Shown: positions 36,041 to 45,787 of the stretch, one piece after another
Layout: each line of letters starts with the position of its first letter
Numbering within the stretch: the stretch's first letter is position 1
Source: Polaribacter sp. WD7
GTDB lineage: Bacteria > Bacteroidota > Bacteroidia > Flavobacteriales > Flavobacteriaceae
DNA length: 64,000 bases
Assembly: GCF_003335085.1 (NCBI RefSeq)
Contig: NZ_QPEJ01000018.1
Span: 186,001-250,000 of the forward strand
Reading direction: 5' to 3'
The notes under the pieces: model-generated
Databases searched by the model: none
What the model saw: the letters and a program-made list of their open reading frames with translations, nothing else
Told to the model about the DNA's origin: nothing
Translations under genes and position numbers: made by a program

Positions 36041-36868
36041 ATGAGCATAATAACAGAAAATACGATTACTAAAGAGGTTTTAGCAAAAACGTTTCCTTCA
36101 AATGAAGTAATGTTAGACTTAAAAGATCTAAAAAAAGTATATCCCACTCCAAAAGGAGATTATGTAGTACTAGAAGATCTAAATCTTCAAATTCGTAAAG
36201 AAGAGTTTGTAACAATAATAGGTCATTCTGGATGTGGAAAAACCACAATGTTATCTATGATTGCAGGATTAAACCCTATTTCTGGAGGAAATATAGCCGT
36301 ATTAGGTAAACATATAAAAGGTCCAGGACCAGATAGAGGAGTTATTTTTCAGGCACCAAGTTTAATGCCTTGGATGACTTCTTTAGAAAACGTAATGCTA
36401 GGTGTAAATCAAGTTTTTCCTCATGGAACAAAATCTCAAAGAACAGACATTGCAAAATATTATTTACAAAAAGTAGGTTTAGAAGATTCTTTTCATAAAA
36501 AAGCAGCAGAATTATCGCAAGGGATGCAGCAAAGAGTAGGTATTGCAAGGGCATTTGCCATTAAACCTAAAGTTTTATTATTAGATGAACCTTTTGGAAT
36601 GTTAGATTCTTTAACAAGAGGAGAGTTGCAAGATATTTTAATTGAAATCTGGAATAAAGAAAAAATTACAGCTGTTATGATTACTCATGATGTTGATGAA
36701 GCTATCTTTTTAGCAGACAGAGTAGTAATGATGACAAGCGGACCAAGAGCAAAAATAGGAGATATATTAGAGATTGATTTTAAAAGACCTAGAACTAGAA
36801 AATCGGTTTTAGAGCACGATGATTATTATAAATATAGAAAACACTTAATTGACTTTTTAGAGCATTAA
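36041..36868 (+). CDS. Nitrate ABC transporter ATPase, second subunit
   Basis: 275 aa. Walker A is GHSGCGKTT, Walker B is [12 protein letters not shown], and the switch His216 is present in MITHDVDEA. The signature is LSQGM (158-162), with Gln in place of the usual Gly. This complements the first subunit, which has a normal signature but no switch His. The pair would form one consensus and one degenerate ATP site. It is the last gene of the importer operon before the porin. Confidence 0.9.
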   Translation: MSIITENTITKEVLAKTFPSNEVMLDLKDLKKVYPTPKGDYVVLEDLNLQIRKEEFVTIIGHSGCGKTTMLSMIAGLNPISGGNIAVLGKHIKGPGPDRGVIFQAPSLMPWMTSLENVMLGVNQVFPHGTKSQRTDIAKYYLQKVGLEDSFHKKAAELSQGMQQRVGIARAFAIKPKVLLLDEPFGMLDSLTRGELQDILIEIWNKEKITAVMITHDVDEAIFLADRVVMMTSGPRAKIGDILEIDFKRPRTRKSVLEHDDYYKYRKHLIDFLEH

Positions 36869-37002
36869 GATTAAAAACTAACCAAACCAAATTACATATA
36901 TACATAAGAAATATAAATAACTACAATTTTATATTTCTAGAGAGTTAACAACCAAAAATTAAGATTAATCAAAACAAACCACAGAATTTAAAAGTAAAAA
37001 AA

Positions 37003-38304
37003 ATGAAAAAACAATACGCAATTTTAGGACTAATGTTAGTGTGTTTTCAATTTGTAAATGCACAGTTTACGTTAGATGGTCAGTTTAGACCAAGAACAGA
37101 GTATAGAAACGGATACCAAAGCTTAATTCCAGAAGGAGCAGATGCAGGTTTTGCCATAAATACCAGAGTTCGTTTAAATGCTGGTTATCAAACAGATTTG
37201 TTTAAAGTTTATTTAAGTATACAAGATTTGTTAGTATGGGGAGAAAACCCTCAGATTATACCAGTAGATGCAAATAATTCTTTTGCTGTTTTTGAAGCTT
37301 GGGCAAGTTTAAAACTTACAGACAATTCTGGACTTAAAATAGGTCGTCAAGTATTGTCTTATGATGACCAACGTTTCTTTGGTGGATTAGACTGGGCACA
37401 ACAAGGTAGAAATCATGATTTAGCAATGTATCAGTATCGCTCAGGAAGTTTTATGTTAGATTTTGGTTTAGCGTTTAATCAAGATTTTGATAATAATGGA
37501 GGGCCATTATTTGGTTTCCAAAATGTGGGTACTGCTTATCCAGCTAGCAACCCATTTCAATACAAAGCAATGCAGTATTTATATGCAAAGGAAACATGGG
37601 GAGGTTTTAATGCAAGTTTGTTGTTAGTTAACTATAGTCATCAAAACTTTGATACAACTGGAGCTACCCCTGTTGCTGATGGCGTAAATAGTTTATTTAC
37701 AGCTGGTACGCATTTAAACTATAAGAAAGGTAAATTTGGTTTAGCAGGTAATGCATTTTTACAAACCGGTACATTTTTTAACGGAAGCACAGATGTAGGT
37801 GGTGCATATCTTTTAAGTTTAGATGCTAGTTATAAAGCTTCAGCTAAGGTTGGCTTAGGGGCAGGTATAGAAGTTATAAGTGGTAATGATACAGCTACTA
37901 CAGATAAAACAGAGGCATTTTTGCCAACTTTTGGAACCAACCACAAGTTTAACGGATTTATGGATTATTTCTACGTAGCAAACCATGTAAACACAATTGG
38001 TTTAGTAGATATTCATGCAAGCGCTAACTTTAAATTAGGAGCAACTTCTAGTTTAATGGTAAAAGCGTTAAATTTTAGTGGAGAGCAAGCATTAGCAAGT
38101 GGAGAGAAATCTTTGGGTACAGAAATAGATGTAGTTTTTTCAAAGAAGTTTAAAGGATATGCTTTAAAAGTAGGGTACTCTCAAATGTTTGCTTCTGACG
38201 GATTGTACGAATTAAAAGGTGTTTCTGAGGCAGCTGCAAAAGACACTCAAAATTGGGCGTGGGCAATGTTAGTTATTAAGCCTAAATTTTTAACAGGAAA
38301 ATAA
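37003..38304 (+). CDS. Outer-membrane porin, alginate-export-like beta-barrel
   Basis: 433 aa with a signal peptide ending at VNAQ. The rest is beta-barrel-like with alternating hydrophobic residues, an N-terminal FRPRTEYRNGYQSL and a central VGRQ-type segment (LKIGRQVLSYDDQRFFGGLDW) as in the alginate_exp porin family. It lies 134 bp after the ATPase genes and before a strong terminator, so it is probably the outer-membrane entry for nitrate or a related anion. The substrate is inferred from context only. Confidence 0.82.
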   Translation: MKKQYAILGLMLVCFQFVNAQFTLDGQFRPRTEYRNGYQSLIPEGADAGFAINTRVRLNAGYQTDLFKVYLSIQDLLVWGENPQIIPVDANNSFAVFEAWASLKLTDNSGLKIGRQVLSYDDQRFFGGLDWAQQGRNHDLAMYQYRSGSFMLDFGLAFNQDFDNNGGPLFGFQNVGTAYPASNPFQYKAMQYLYAKETWGGFNASLLLVNYSHQNFDTTGATPVADGVNSLFTAGTHLNYKKGKFGLAGNAFLQTGTFFNGSTDVGGAYLLSLDASYKASAKVGLGAGIEVISGNDTATTDKTEAFLPTFGTNHKFNGFMDYFYVANHVNTIGLVDIHASANFKLGATSSLMVKALNFSGEQALASGEKSLGTEIDVVFSKKFKGYALKVGYSQMFASDGLYELKGVSEAAAKDTQNWAWAMLVIKPKFLTGK

Positions 38305-38324
38305 AAACCTCTAATGTCAATATT

Positions 38325-38400
38325 GATAAACATGATTGATTTTTAGTGTTAATCAATTGTTTATCATTATCTAAATCCCTCTTTTGAGGGATTTTTTTTT
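38325..38400 (+). terminator. Double hairpin ending with a rho-independent terminator
   Basis: First there is a long imperfect hairpin in which GATAAAC (38325-38331) pairs with GTTTATC (38359-38365) and GATTGATT with AATCAAT. Then AAATCCCTC (38373-38381) pairs perfectly with GAGGGATTT (38386-38394) around TTTT, followed by a T run. It closes the nitrate cluster. Confidence 0.88.
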
Positions 38401-38482
38401 ACACCACTATTACTGCAAAATCAATCTAAAGATTTAGTTTTTACAACCATATTTAATTAGTAGTTTTATCAAAAAAATAAAG

Positions 38483-39133
38483 ATGAAATACAAAGCAGTA
38501 ATTTTTGATTTAGATGGTACACTTGTAAACTCTATAAAAGATATTGCAGATGCTATGAATACAGTTTTAGAGCAAAAAAATTACCCAACATATGATTATG
38601 CTACTTATACAACTTTTGTAGGTAGTGGTATAAAAAGTTTGGTACTTAAGGCGCTTACAGAGCAAAACCCAAATACACAAGAGGTTACAGCATGTTTAAA
38701 CGCTATGATGCAAGTTTACAGCAAAAATTGTACTCACAAAACTATCCCTTATAATGGCATTTTAGAGTTGTTAGATGTGCTCAAAAAAAAGCAACTAAAA
38801 GTAAGTATTCTTTCAAATAAAGAAGATTCTTTAACTAAAAAAGTAGCTAATGCTTTATTGCCAAACTACATTACCCCAGTTTTAGGACTCAAAGAAGAGG
38901 TATTAAAAAAACCAAATCCAACAGTTGCTTTACAAATATGTAAAAATTTAGAGGTTACCCCAGAAGAAACTATTTATGTTGGAGATTCTGATGTAGACAT
39001 TTTAGTTGCTAAAAACGCAAATATGCTTCCTGTTGGGGTTTCTTGGGGGTTTAGAGACCAAGAAGAACTTTTAAATTCTGGAGCAGTACATATTTTACAA
39101 ACCCCCTTAGACTTGTTAACTATTTTACAATAA
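38483..39133 (+). CDS. HAD-family phosphatase (phosphoglycolate phosphatase-like)
   Basis: 216 aa. The HAD motifs are all present: FDLDGTLVNS (nucleophile Asp), SILSNKED (motif II), the Lys in LKKPNP, and VGDSDVDILVAKNA (motif IV). A cap domain lies at ~18-85. The usual substrates are small phosphorylated sugars or glycolate. It lies 68 bp upstream of a GntR-type regulator in a sugar-uptake cluster, so it may remove phosphate from a sugar phosphate. The exact substrate is unknown. Confidence 0.88.
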   Translation: MKYKAVIFDLDGTLVNSIKDIADAMNTVLEQKNYPTYDYATYTTFVGSGIKSLVLKALTEQNPNTQEVTACLNAMMQVYSKNCTHKTIPYNGILELLDVLKKKQLKVSILSNKEDSLTKKVANALLPNYITPVLGLKEEVLKKPNPTVALQICKNLEVTPEETIYVGDSDVDILVAKNANMLPVGVSWGFRDQEELLNSGAVHILQTPLDLLTILQ

Positions 39134-39151
39134 AGTATTAAAATAAAGTAC

Positions 39152-39168
39152 AACTGGTTTGAACTGGT
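39152..39168 (+). promoter_or_regulatory. Direct-repeat operator candidate for the GntR regulator
   Basis: AACTGGT occurs at 39152-39158 and 39162-39168, one helical turn apart. A TACATTTG -7 box (39190-39197) follows, only 4 nt before the ATG of the regulator gene. That would give a leaderless or nearly leaderless transcript. This is consistent with autoregulation but unproven. Confidence 0.4.
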
Positions 39169-39201
39169 AGGTAATTTAAAAACATTGTTTACATTTGTCT
39201 T

Positions 39202-40200
39202 ATGGCAATTGTCTCAATTACAAAAAAATCTGATCAACCTAAGTACAAGCAAATTGTTACTTCAATAGAAAATGCAATTGTAAATGGTGTTTTAAAAAAA
39301 GGAGATCAATTACCATCTTTAAATGTAGTTAAAAACAAGCACAAAGTATCTAGAGATACAGTGTTAGCTGCTTTTAAAGAACTTAAAAATAGAGGCATTA
39401 TTCACTCTGTAGTAGGTAAAGGATATTACGTTTCTACAGAAGATATTGTTGTAAAACAAAAAGTATTCTTATTGTTTGATGAGTTCAATTCTTTTAAAGA
39501 AGATTTGTACAATTCTTTTCTAGAAAATTTAGATGAAACCTTTCAAGTAGACATCTTTTTTCATCACTTTAATCAAGAGGTTTTACAAAAATTAATCAAT
39601 CATAGTTTAGGAAATTATACCTACTATGTTATTATGCCAGCAAATTTAACAGGGGTTAAAAACATTATCAAAGAACTACCAGAAGATAGAGTGTATATAC
39701 TAGACCAAGTACCTAAAGAACTAGAAAAATACCCTGCAATATATCAAGATTTTAAAAACGATATTCAAAAAGGATTACAGTCAGGATTTACATCAATTCA
39801 AAAATATAAAAAAATAGTACTATTATTTTCTCCCCAAAAACAACCCATTCAATTATTGGAAGGTTTTAAAAAATTTTGTGTAGATTTCAAAATCAATTAC
39901 GAAATTATTGCTTCTATAAAAGATAGAGTTCCAAAAGAAGGAGAAATATATATTGTTTTTGAAGATAAAAATTTGATAAAAATTATCAAAAAAATAAAAG
40001 AGACAAACTTAGAATTGTCAAAAAATATAGGAATCATTTCTTATAATGACACCCTTTTAAAAGAGGTTGTAGCAGATGGCATTACCACCATTTCAACCGA
40101 TTTTAAATTAATGGGTAAACAGTTAGCAGAAATGATTACAACCAACCGTAAAGAGTCTATAGCCAATACAAGTAAATTAATTTTAAGAAAATCTATATAA
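39202..40200 (+). CDS. GntR-family regulator with a LacI-like sugar-sensing domain
   Basis: 332 aa. The N-terminal winged HTH of the GntR type (KYKQIVTSIENAIVNGVLKKGDQLPSLNVV, SRDTVLAAFKELKNRGII) occupies ~12-75. It is joined to a periplasmic-binding-protein-like ligand domain (~85-330, ending GITTISTDFKLMGKQLAEMI), as in AraR-type regulators that release DNA upon binding a sugar. It is the first gene of a tight run with an epimerase (1 bp gap) and a symporter, which are its likely targets. Confidence 0.88.
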   Translation: MAIVSITKKSDQPKYKQIVTSIENAIVNGVLKKGDQLPSLNVVKNKHKVSRDTVLAAFKELKNRGIIHSVVGKGYYVSTEDIVVKQKVFLLFDEFNSFKEDLYNSFLENLDETFQVDIFFHHFNQEVLQKLINHSLGNYTYYVIMPANLTGVKNIIKELPEDRVYILDQVPKELEKYPAIYQDFKNDIQKGLQSGFTSIQKYKKIVLLFSPQKQPIQLLEGFKKFCVDFKINYEIIASIKDRVPKEGEIYIVFEDKNLIKIIKKIKETNLELSKNIGIISYNDTLLKEVVADGITTISTDFKLMGKQLAEMITTNRKESIANTSKLILRKSI

Positions 40201-40201
40201 A

Positions 40202-41095
40202 ATGTTTCGTATTCAAAGTACAATTGAAAATCATAAATCATATGTTATTTTAGAAAATGCCGCTAAAACAACTTCAGCAAAAATTGCGGTAGAAGAAGGA
40301 GGAAGGCTTTCTGAGTTAAAAGTAAATAATGTATTTATAATCAAAGAAATAGAAGATTTTGCTTATGCAAATTCTTATGCATCATCAGTTTTATTTCCTT
40401 TTGCCAATAGAATTAAAGAAGGAAAATATACGTTTTTAGGAGAGGATTATCAATTTGAAAAAAACGAAAATAATAGTAATGCATTACATGGTTTGGTGTT
40501 TGATAAAACATTTGAACTTTTTGAGCCAGAAGAACATCAAGATAATTGTTCTGCTACGTTTAATTATTACGAAAAAGAGAGACACGCTGCTTTTCCTTAT
40601 CAATATTTTATATCATTAACGTATACGTTGTTTGAAGATAAATTACAACTAAGAGTTACTGTAAAAAATATGGACAATAAACCTTTTCCATTTACCTTAG
40701 GATGGCACCCTTATTTTTACAGTGATAAGTTATCAGATTGCGTTTTAAATTTTAAAAGTGATAAAAAAGTACAATTTGACGAGGCTTTAATTACAGACAA
40801 AATTGTAGAGAATCCAGATAAAGAAAACTTTAAAATTGAAGACAAAAAGTTAGATGATTGTTATTTCTTAGCAGATAACTTAGTGGCTTTTTCTACTCCA
40901 AAATACAATTTAAAAATTACGAGTAACGCTTTAAAGAATTTCTTGCAACTCTATACTCCAAATGGTTTTCCGCTAATAGCTATAGAACCCATGACTGGTG
41001 TATCAGATAGTTTTAATAATAAAATAGGGTTGGAGGTATTAGAGCCAAAAGAAACTCATGTTATAAGTTGGAATTTAGGTGTAACAATTAAATAG
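40202..41095 (+). CDS. Aldose 1-epimerase
   Basis: 297 aa mutarotase-family enzyme that interconverts alpha and beta anomers of aldoses such as galactose or glucose. Recognisable segments are NRIKEGKYTFLGEDYQFEKNE, ALHGLVFDK with the His, and LGWHPYFYS with the catalytic His, plus a Glu near the C-terminus (IGLEVLEPKE). The start is 1 bp after the regulator stop. Its position before a sodium/solute symporter gene points to use of an imported aldose. Confidence 0.88.
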   Translation: MFRIQSTIENHKSYVILENAAKTTSAKIAVEEGGRLSELKVNNVFIIKEIEDFAYANSYASSVLFPFANRIKEGKYTFLGEDYQFEKNENNSNALHGLVFDKTFELFEPEEHQDNCSATFNYYEKERHAAFPYQYFISLTYTLFEDKLQLRVTVKNMDNKPFPFTLGWHPYFYSDKLSDCVLNFKSDKKVQFDEALITDKIVENPDKENFKIEDKKLDDCYFLADNLVAFSTPKYNLKITSNALKNFLQLYTPNGFPLIAIEPMTGVSDSFNNKIGLEVLEPKETHVISWNLGVTIK

Positions 41096-41108
41096 AAAAT
41101 CACAGATC

Positions 41109-42728
41109 ATGCAATTCATTACATTTTTAGGTTTTACAGTACTAGTTGCTATTATTTCTTATATCTCAACAAAATCTTCTAATGAAACCTCAAAAGATGG
41201 TTATTTTTTAGGAGGAAGAAGTTTAACCGGAATAGTAATTGCAGGATCTTTGTTACTCACAAATTTATCTACAGAGCAAATTGTGGGTTTAAATGGGCAA
41301 GCATACGAACAAGGTATTTTAGTAATGGCTTGGGAAACTTTAGCAGCAATTACTATGGTAGTTATAGCTGTTTTTTTACTTCCAAGATATTTAAAAGGTG
41401 GTATTGCAACCATTCCTCAATTTTTAGAAAGAAGATATGATAAGACCACAAAAGCCATTGTTTCTGGCTTGTTTTTATCTGGTTATGTAACCATATTTTT
41501 ACCTGTGGTATTGTATACGGGTGCTTCTGCAATAAACACAATGTTTGATGTTTCTACAACTTTCGGAATTTCTGAAAACACAGCCCTATGGTTAACCGTT
41601 TTCGGAATTGGAATCATAGGTTCTATTTATGCTGTTTTTGGCGGATTAAAAGCGGTTGCAGTTTCAGATACTATAAATGCAGTAGGTTTGATTATTGGAG
41701 GATTGTTAATACCTTATTTTGGGTTGTCATTAATTGGAGATGGAAGCCTAACAGCAGGTATAGATGTTTTAATAACCAATCATCCAGATAAATTTGATGC
41801 TACAGGTGCAGAAGATTCATACGTACCTTTTTCTACTCTATTTACAGGAATGTTGTTGGTAAATTTATTTTATTGGGGTACCAATCAAGCTATTATCCAA
41901 CGCGCTTTAGGAGCAAAAAACTTGGTAGAAGGTCAAAAAGGATTGGTTTATGGAGCCTTTTTAAAAATTTTAGGCCCTTTAATCTTAGTCTTACCAGGTA
42001 TTATTGCATTTCATATTTTTGAAGGAAACTTAGAAAAACCAGATTTAGCATACGCCTCTTTGGTGGCTGAAGTATTGCCAAAACCACTGGTTGGTTTTTT
42101 TGCAGCGGTATTGTTTGGTGCTATTTTAAGTTCATTTAATTCGGCATTAAACAGTTGTGTAACATTATTTGGTATAGATATTTATCAAGAATATATTAAA
42201 AAAGAAGCTACAGAAAAACAAGTGGTTAAAGCGGGTAAAACTTTTGGGGTTTTCTTAGCAATATTATCTATGATTGTAGCACCTTTTATAGCTAATGCAG
42301 GTAGTGTTTTTGCTTATTTACAAGAAATTAACGGAACCTATTCTATACCTATTTTAACCATTGTTGTTGTGGGGTACTTAACCAAATATGTACCAGCTAT
42401 AGCTGCTAAAGTTGGGTTGTTTTCTGGAGTTATTCTGTATAGTATAAGTCAGTTTTTAATCAAACCTATTTTTGATATTATTGAAAATATAGATGGTGTA
42501 CCAACCGTTATTGGTAACACTTATCCTCATTTTTTACATGTCATGGCAATTTTGTTTGTACTCAATACTATAATTATGCTAGTTATTGGTAAGCTCTATC
42601 CAAGAAAAGAAGCTTACGTACAATTTAATTCCAAGGCTGTAGATATAACCCCTTGGAAATATTTGAAACTTGTTGGTGGTTTAGTGTGCGTAATTGTACT
42701 TGCTATTTATATTTATTTTGCAAAATAG
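41109..42728 (+). CDS. Sodium/solute symporter (SSS family, sugar-type)
   Basis: 539 aa with about 14 transmembrane helices and the SSS signature regions (GGRSLTGIVIAGSLLLTNLSTEQ, GGLKAVAVSDTINAVGLIIGG). It resembles the SglT branch that imports glucose or galactose with sodium. It lies 13 bp after the epimerase gene. The stop codon is 28 bp from the left boundary repeat of the integrated element, whose hairpin may act as the transcription terminator. Confidence 0.88.
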   Translation: MQFITFLGFTVLVAIISYISTKSSNETSKDGYFLGGRSLTGIVIAGSLLLTNLSTEQIVGLNGQAYEQGILVMAWETLAAITMVVIAVFLLPRYLKGGIATIPQFLERRYDKTTKAIVSGLFLSGYVTIFLPVVLYTGASAINTMFDVSTTFGISENTALWLTVFGIGIIGSIYAVFGGLKAVAVSDTINAVGLIIGGLLIPYFGLSLIGDGSLTAGIDVLITNHPDKFDATGAEDSYVPFSTLFTGMLLVNLFYWGTNQAIIQRALGAKNLVEGQKGLVYGAFLKILGPLILVLPGIIAFHIFEGNLEKPDLAYASLVAEVLPKPLVGFFAAVLFGAILSSFNSALNSCVTLFGIDIYQEYIKKEATEKQVVKAGKTFGVFLAILSMIVAPFIANAGSVFAYLQEINGTYSIPILTIVVVGYLTKYVPAIAAKVGLFSGVILYSISQFLIKPIFDIIENIDGVPTVIGNTYPHFLHVMAILFVLNTIIMLVIGKLYPRKEAYVQFNSKAVDITPWKYLKLVGGLVCVIVLAIYIYFAK

Positions 42729-42755
42729 ATAGAGTACAAGAAACTTTTTTATCTT

Positions 42756-42814
42756 ATTAAAAAACCCTTTAAAAACTTTGTTTTTAAAGGGTTTATAGTA
42801 CTCAAGATGGGAGT
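42756..42814. repeat. Left attachment-site repeat (attL)
   Basis: This matches 58694-58752 at 53 of 59 positions. It contains an AAACCCTTTAAAAAC hairpin that doubles as a terminator, then TAGTACTCAAG and TGGGA from the displaced tRNA-Leu 3' end (42799-42812). The match to tRNA stops there. The 160 bp between it and the integrase gene are non-coding and include TTCGCCACC at 42921, also found near the right end. Confidence 0.85.
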
Positions 42815-42973
42815 ACCTATATTTTTAAACCTTCTTAAACGCTTTGTTCTTTATTTATATTGATTAAATGGCAGGGAATTTTATCTGTTAAAGTCAATTT
42901 ATATTAAAATATATTAGTTTTTCGCCACCTTTTTTGACACCCTTTAAACGTATTTTTATATATTTGAAATTAT

Positions 42974-44212
42974 ATGCAAGTTTCATTTAGTTTAAGGAAA
43001 GAAAAGGTTGATAAAAATGGTTTAATGCCAGTTTTAATGACTATTAGTTTCAATAGTGTTAGGATACGGAAAACCATAAAAGGTGTAAAGTCTCTGCCTA
43101 AACATTGGAAGGTTAGAGAACAGAGAATTAAACCATTCTTAAAAAGTGAGGATTATAATTATCACATTGAATACAATAAGTTGATTGATGAAAAAGAAGA
43201 GGAAATAAAGAAATTGTTTAGATACATTTTACTAAATAACATCAATCCTACTAAAGACTATATTTTAGAGAAGCTTGAAAACGGATTAGATAAAGTAAAT
43301 CTTACTCATGAGTTTTTTCCAACATTTGAAGAATTTAAAGATTCAAGTAAATCAACAAAGACACCGAGAACTATTAAGTCTTATGTTACAACTATAAATT
43401 TTCTTAAAGATTTTGAATCCTATTCTGGAACAAGATTGTTATTTGACTCTATAGATAGCACTTTTTTTGAAAAATTACAGGATTATACTTTTATAGAAAG
43501 AAAAAACAAAAATAGCTACTTCGCTTTTATTATAAAGGTTTTGAAAACTTTTATGAATTGGTCTTTAGATAAAGAATATCACAGTAATTTGAAGTATAAA
43601 AAATTCAAAGCTAAAGAAGATGAGACCGAAATTATCTACTTGACGATGGAGGAGTTAATGAGGTTATATAATCATAATTTTGAATCTGACCGATTAAATC
43701 AAGTAAGAGACATGTACGTTTTTAATTCTGTAACAGGATTAAGAATATCAGATTACAAGGCTCTAAAGCCTTCAAATGTGAGAAAGGAATATTTATTAGT
43801 TACGATTCAAAAAACGAAAGTAATTAACACCAAAATACCCTTAAACAAGTTTTCTAGAGAAATTTTAGAAAGATATAAAGATACCATCCATGAACCTTTA
43901 CCTATTATTTCTGATCAGAAATTTAATAAGTACATCAAAGAGTGTTGTAAAATAGTAGAAATAGATTCGCTTATAACTAAAACTAGGTATGTTGGGCAAA
44001 AAAGAATTGAAATAACCTTACCGAAATACGAGTTAATTACATCACATACAGCTCGTAAAACATTTGTGACCAACTCTTTAATACTAGGAATGAAAGAGAT
44101 GGTAGTTAGAAATATTACCGGTCATAAAAAGGAAGAAAGTTTTAGGCGTTATGTAAAAATTGCAGAAGATTTTAAGAGGCAGGAAATGGATAATACTTGG
44201 GATAAAGTTTGA
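42974..44212 (+). CDS. Tyrosine-recombinase integrase
   Basis: 412 aa site-specific recombinase of the Bacteroidota SAM-like type. An N-terminal arm-binding part and a core-binding domain (~110-215) precede the catalytic domain. The visible catalytic residues are Arg257 (GLRISDYK), His358 and Arg361 (HTARK), a second His in ITGHKKEE and the nucleophile Tyr393 (RRYVKI). It starts 160 bp inside the left boundary repeat and should catalyse insertion into, and excision from, the tRNA-Leu site. The family length and residues are intact, so it is probably active. Confidence 0.93.
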   Translation: MQVSFSLRKEKVDKNGLMPVLMTISFNSVRIRKTIKGVKSLPKHWKVREQRIKPFLKSEDYNYHIEYNKLIDEKEEEIKKLFRYILLNNINPTKDYILEKLENGLDKVNLTHEFFPTFEEFKDSSKSTKTPRTIKSYVTTINFLKDFESYSGTRLLFDSIDSTFFEKLQDYTFIERKNKNSYFAFIIKVLKTFMNWSLDKEYHSNLKYKKFKAKEDETEIIYLTMEELMRLYNHNFESDRLNQVRDMYVFNSVTGLRISDYKALKPSNVRKEYLLVTIQKTKVINTKIPLNKFSREILERYKDTIHEPLPIISDQKFNKYIKECCKIVEIDSLITKTRYVGQKRIEITLPKYELITSHTARKTFVTNSLILGMKEMVVRNITGHKKEESFRRYVKIAEDFKRQEMDNTWDKV

Positions 44213-44216
44213 AACA

Positions 44217-45359
44217 ATGAGAATGAAAAGGGAGATAGATGAAGAGTTCTATTTTAAATTTTATGAATATTTAAAAAAACCTTTAAACAAATCGATAAAT
44301 AAGGATTTTTTCATTCCTGAAGAGGGCCCAAGAAAGTTGTCTTATTATCACAAATATAAAGACAAGTTTAATAAAATCTTATTAATTCTAGTCAATTCTA
44401 GTTTTAAAGAGACTGTTTTTAAAGAAGATGATTTTTTCATCTTTTTAGAAAATCAGAAATATGGCTACACTAACCTAAATACTCTTGAAAAAAAGTTAAT
44501 TTATCATATCCAAATTGAAGTTGATAAGTTTATTAGCTCAAAATACAACTACTTGTTTAGGGATGAAGAATTCTATCGAAAAAACGATCCTTTTAAATCT
44601 AAAAAAGAATTTCATTTTTTTATAATCTCAAAAATACTTGAAAACATAGAATTCGAACCTTATAAGGTGAGCTTTTCAGCAAAAAAAGAATTCTACCTTT
44701 TTGAAAATTACTTTGGTAAAGTAATGATTCAACTAAAAGAGAATTTCAATTCTGTTAATATACAAGACCTGCATCGTGAAGTTATTAGACTGGAATTATT
44801 GAAGGAAAAATATCAACATTATTACTTAGATTTTTCAATTAAAAAAATCGAAAAATTGATACTTAGGCTAAATGTACTGTTTGACAAGTCTAATAATACA
44901 AAAGAAAAATTCAATTTAGAAGTCAGCCCACAAAAATTTAGTAAGTTACTTGTTCTCTTTTTTAAGAATAATAAGACAGAAATTGATGAGGAAAGAATAA
45001 AAAAAATAAATCAATTTATTTCAAATTGTTTCATCACAAATAGCAAGTATTCTGCAATTGCAAATACAAAGAATAATGAATTAGAATCAATTGATTTTTT
45101 AAATAGAGAAAATTTCAAATCATTTATTGCTTTATTAATTCTTCTTAAAAAGTTAAAATATATTAAAGAAATAGACGCTCTTCCGATTCAAAGAATTTTG
45201 GTTTTAGATTTAAGAGAAATAAATAAAGCAAATATTGGTTTAAGTAATAATTTAAGGAACATCATATCTGGAGATCTTAACAATTTGTCAAAAGATCATC
45301 TTTTAAAGTTAACAAGATTAAAAACACTAGCAGAAATAAAAAGAGTATTAATAAATTGA
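44217..45359 (+). CDS. Hypothetical protein of the integrated element
   Basis: About 381 aa from the ATG at 44217; a second ATG at 44223 is equally possible. The same frame stays open inside the end of the integrase gene, but a start there is unlikely. It is rich in Lys, Phe, Glu and Ile, largely helical, with no signal peptide or membrane segments and no motif I recognise. The position directly after the integrase and before an excisionase-like gene suggests a regulatory role; a distant RteC-like protein is a guess I cannot support. A strong terminator follows. Confidence 0.65.
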   Translation: MRMKREIDEEFYFKFYEYLKKPLNKSINKDFFIPEEGPRKLSYYHKYKDKFNKILLILVNSSFKETVFKEDDFFIFLENQKYGYTNLNTLEKKLIYHIQIEVDKFISSKYNYLFRDEEFYRKNDPFKSKKEFHFFIISKILENIEFEPYKVSFSAKKEFYLFENYFGKVMIQLKENFNSVNIQDLHREVIRLELLKEKYQHYYLDFSIKKIEKLILRLNVLFDKSNNTKEKFNLEVSPQKFSKLLVLFFKNNKTEIDEERIKKINQFISNCFITNSKYSAIANTKNNELESIDFLNRENFKSFIALLILLKKLKYIKEIDALPIQRILVLDLREINKANIGLSNNLRNIISGDLNNLSKDHLLKLTRLKTLAEIKRVLIN

Positions 45360-45384
45360 TTATCAAAAATTTATTGTTTTTAAT

Positions 45385-45416
45385 AGTTGACAAATTAAAT
45401 TGTCAACTTTTTTTTA
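45385..45416 (+). terminator. Rho-independent terminator
   Basis: AGTTGACAA (45385-45393) pairs perfectly with TTGTCAACT (45400-45408) around ATTAAA, followed by a run of T. It ends the integrase and hypothetical-protein transcript. Confidence 0.88.
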
Positions 45417-45475
45417 CCCCAACCTGAAGCCAACTTGCACCCATCGAAATTGAATTAAATTATAAACAAATTAAG

Positions 45476-45781
45476 ATGGCAAACGTATTATTCTACACAC
45501 ACAGTAAAGACGATTTAGTAAGAGCGGTTCGACTCGTAATAAATGAAATAAGACAAACAGAATTAGTAGACTCATCTATCCCTGACGATGATGAAAAACT
45601 TTCTCAAAAAGCAGCTTCATTACTTTTAGGTATTAGTGTAACCACCATTATTGATTGGCGAAAATCTGGTAAAATTCCAAGAGACGCATATATGCGTATT
45701 GGAAGACCTATTTTTTATTCAAAAAAGAAACTACTCGAATACGCAAGAAACAATAGAAATATTAGCAAGAATTCAAAGTAG
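45476..45781 (+). CDS. Excisionase-like helix-turn-helix protein
   Basis: 101 aa. The C-terminal half is an HTH_17/MerR-type winged helix (LSQKAASLLLGISVTTIIDWRKSGKIPRDAYMRIGRPIFYSKKKLLEYARN). Such proteins in Bacteroidota elements act as excisionases or control replication genes. The short N-terminal part (VLFYTHSKDDLVRAVRLVINEI) is a helical extension. It is followed at 6 bp by the Rep gene, implying one transcript; control of integrase directionality or of rep is inferred. Confidence 0.82.
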   Translation: MANVLFYTHSKDDLVRAVRLVINEIRQTELVDSSIPDDDEKLSQKAASLLLGISVTTIIDWRKSGKIPRDAYMRIGRPIFYSKKKLLEYARNNRNISKNSK

Positions 45782-45787
45782 TCCATT

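Noticed and set aside
42799..42812. tRNA-like sequence beside the integrase as a second tRNA gene
   Set aside because: Only the last ~14 bp of tRNA-Leu are present; it is the displaced end made by integration.
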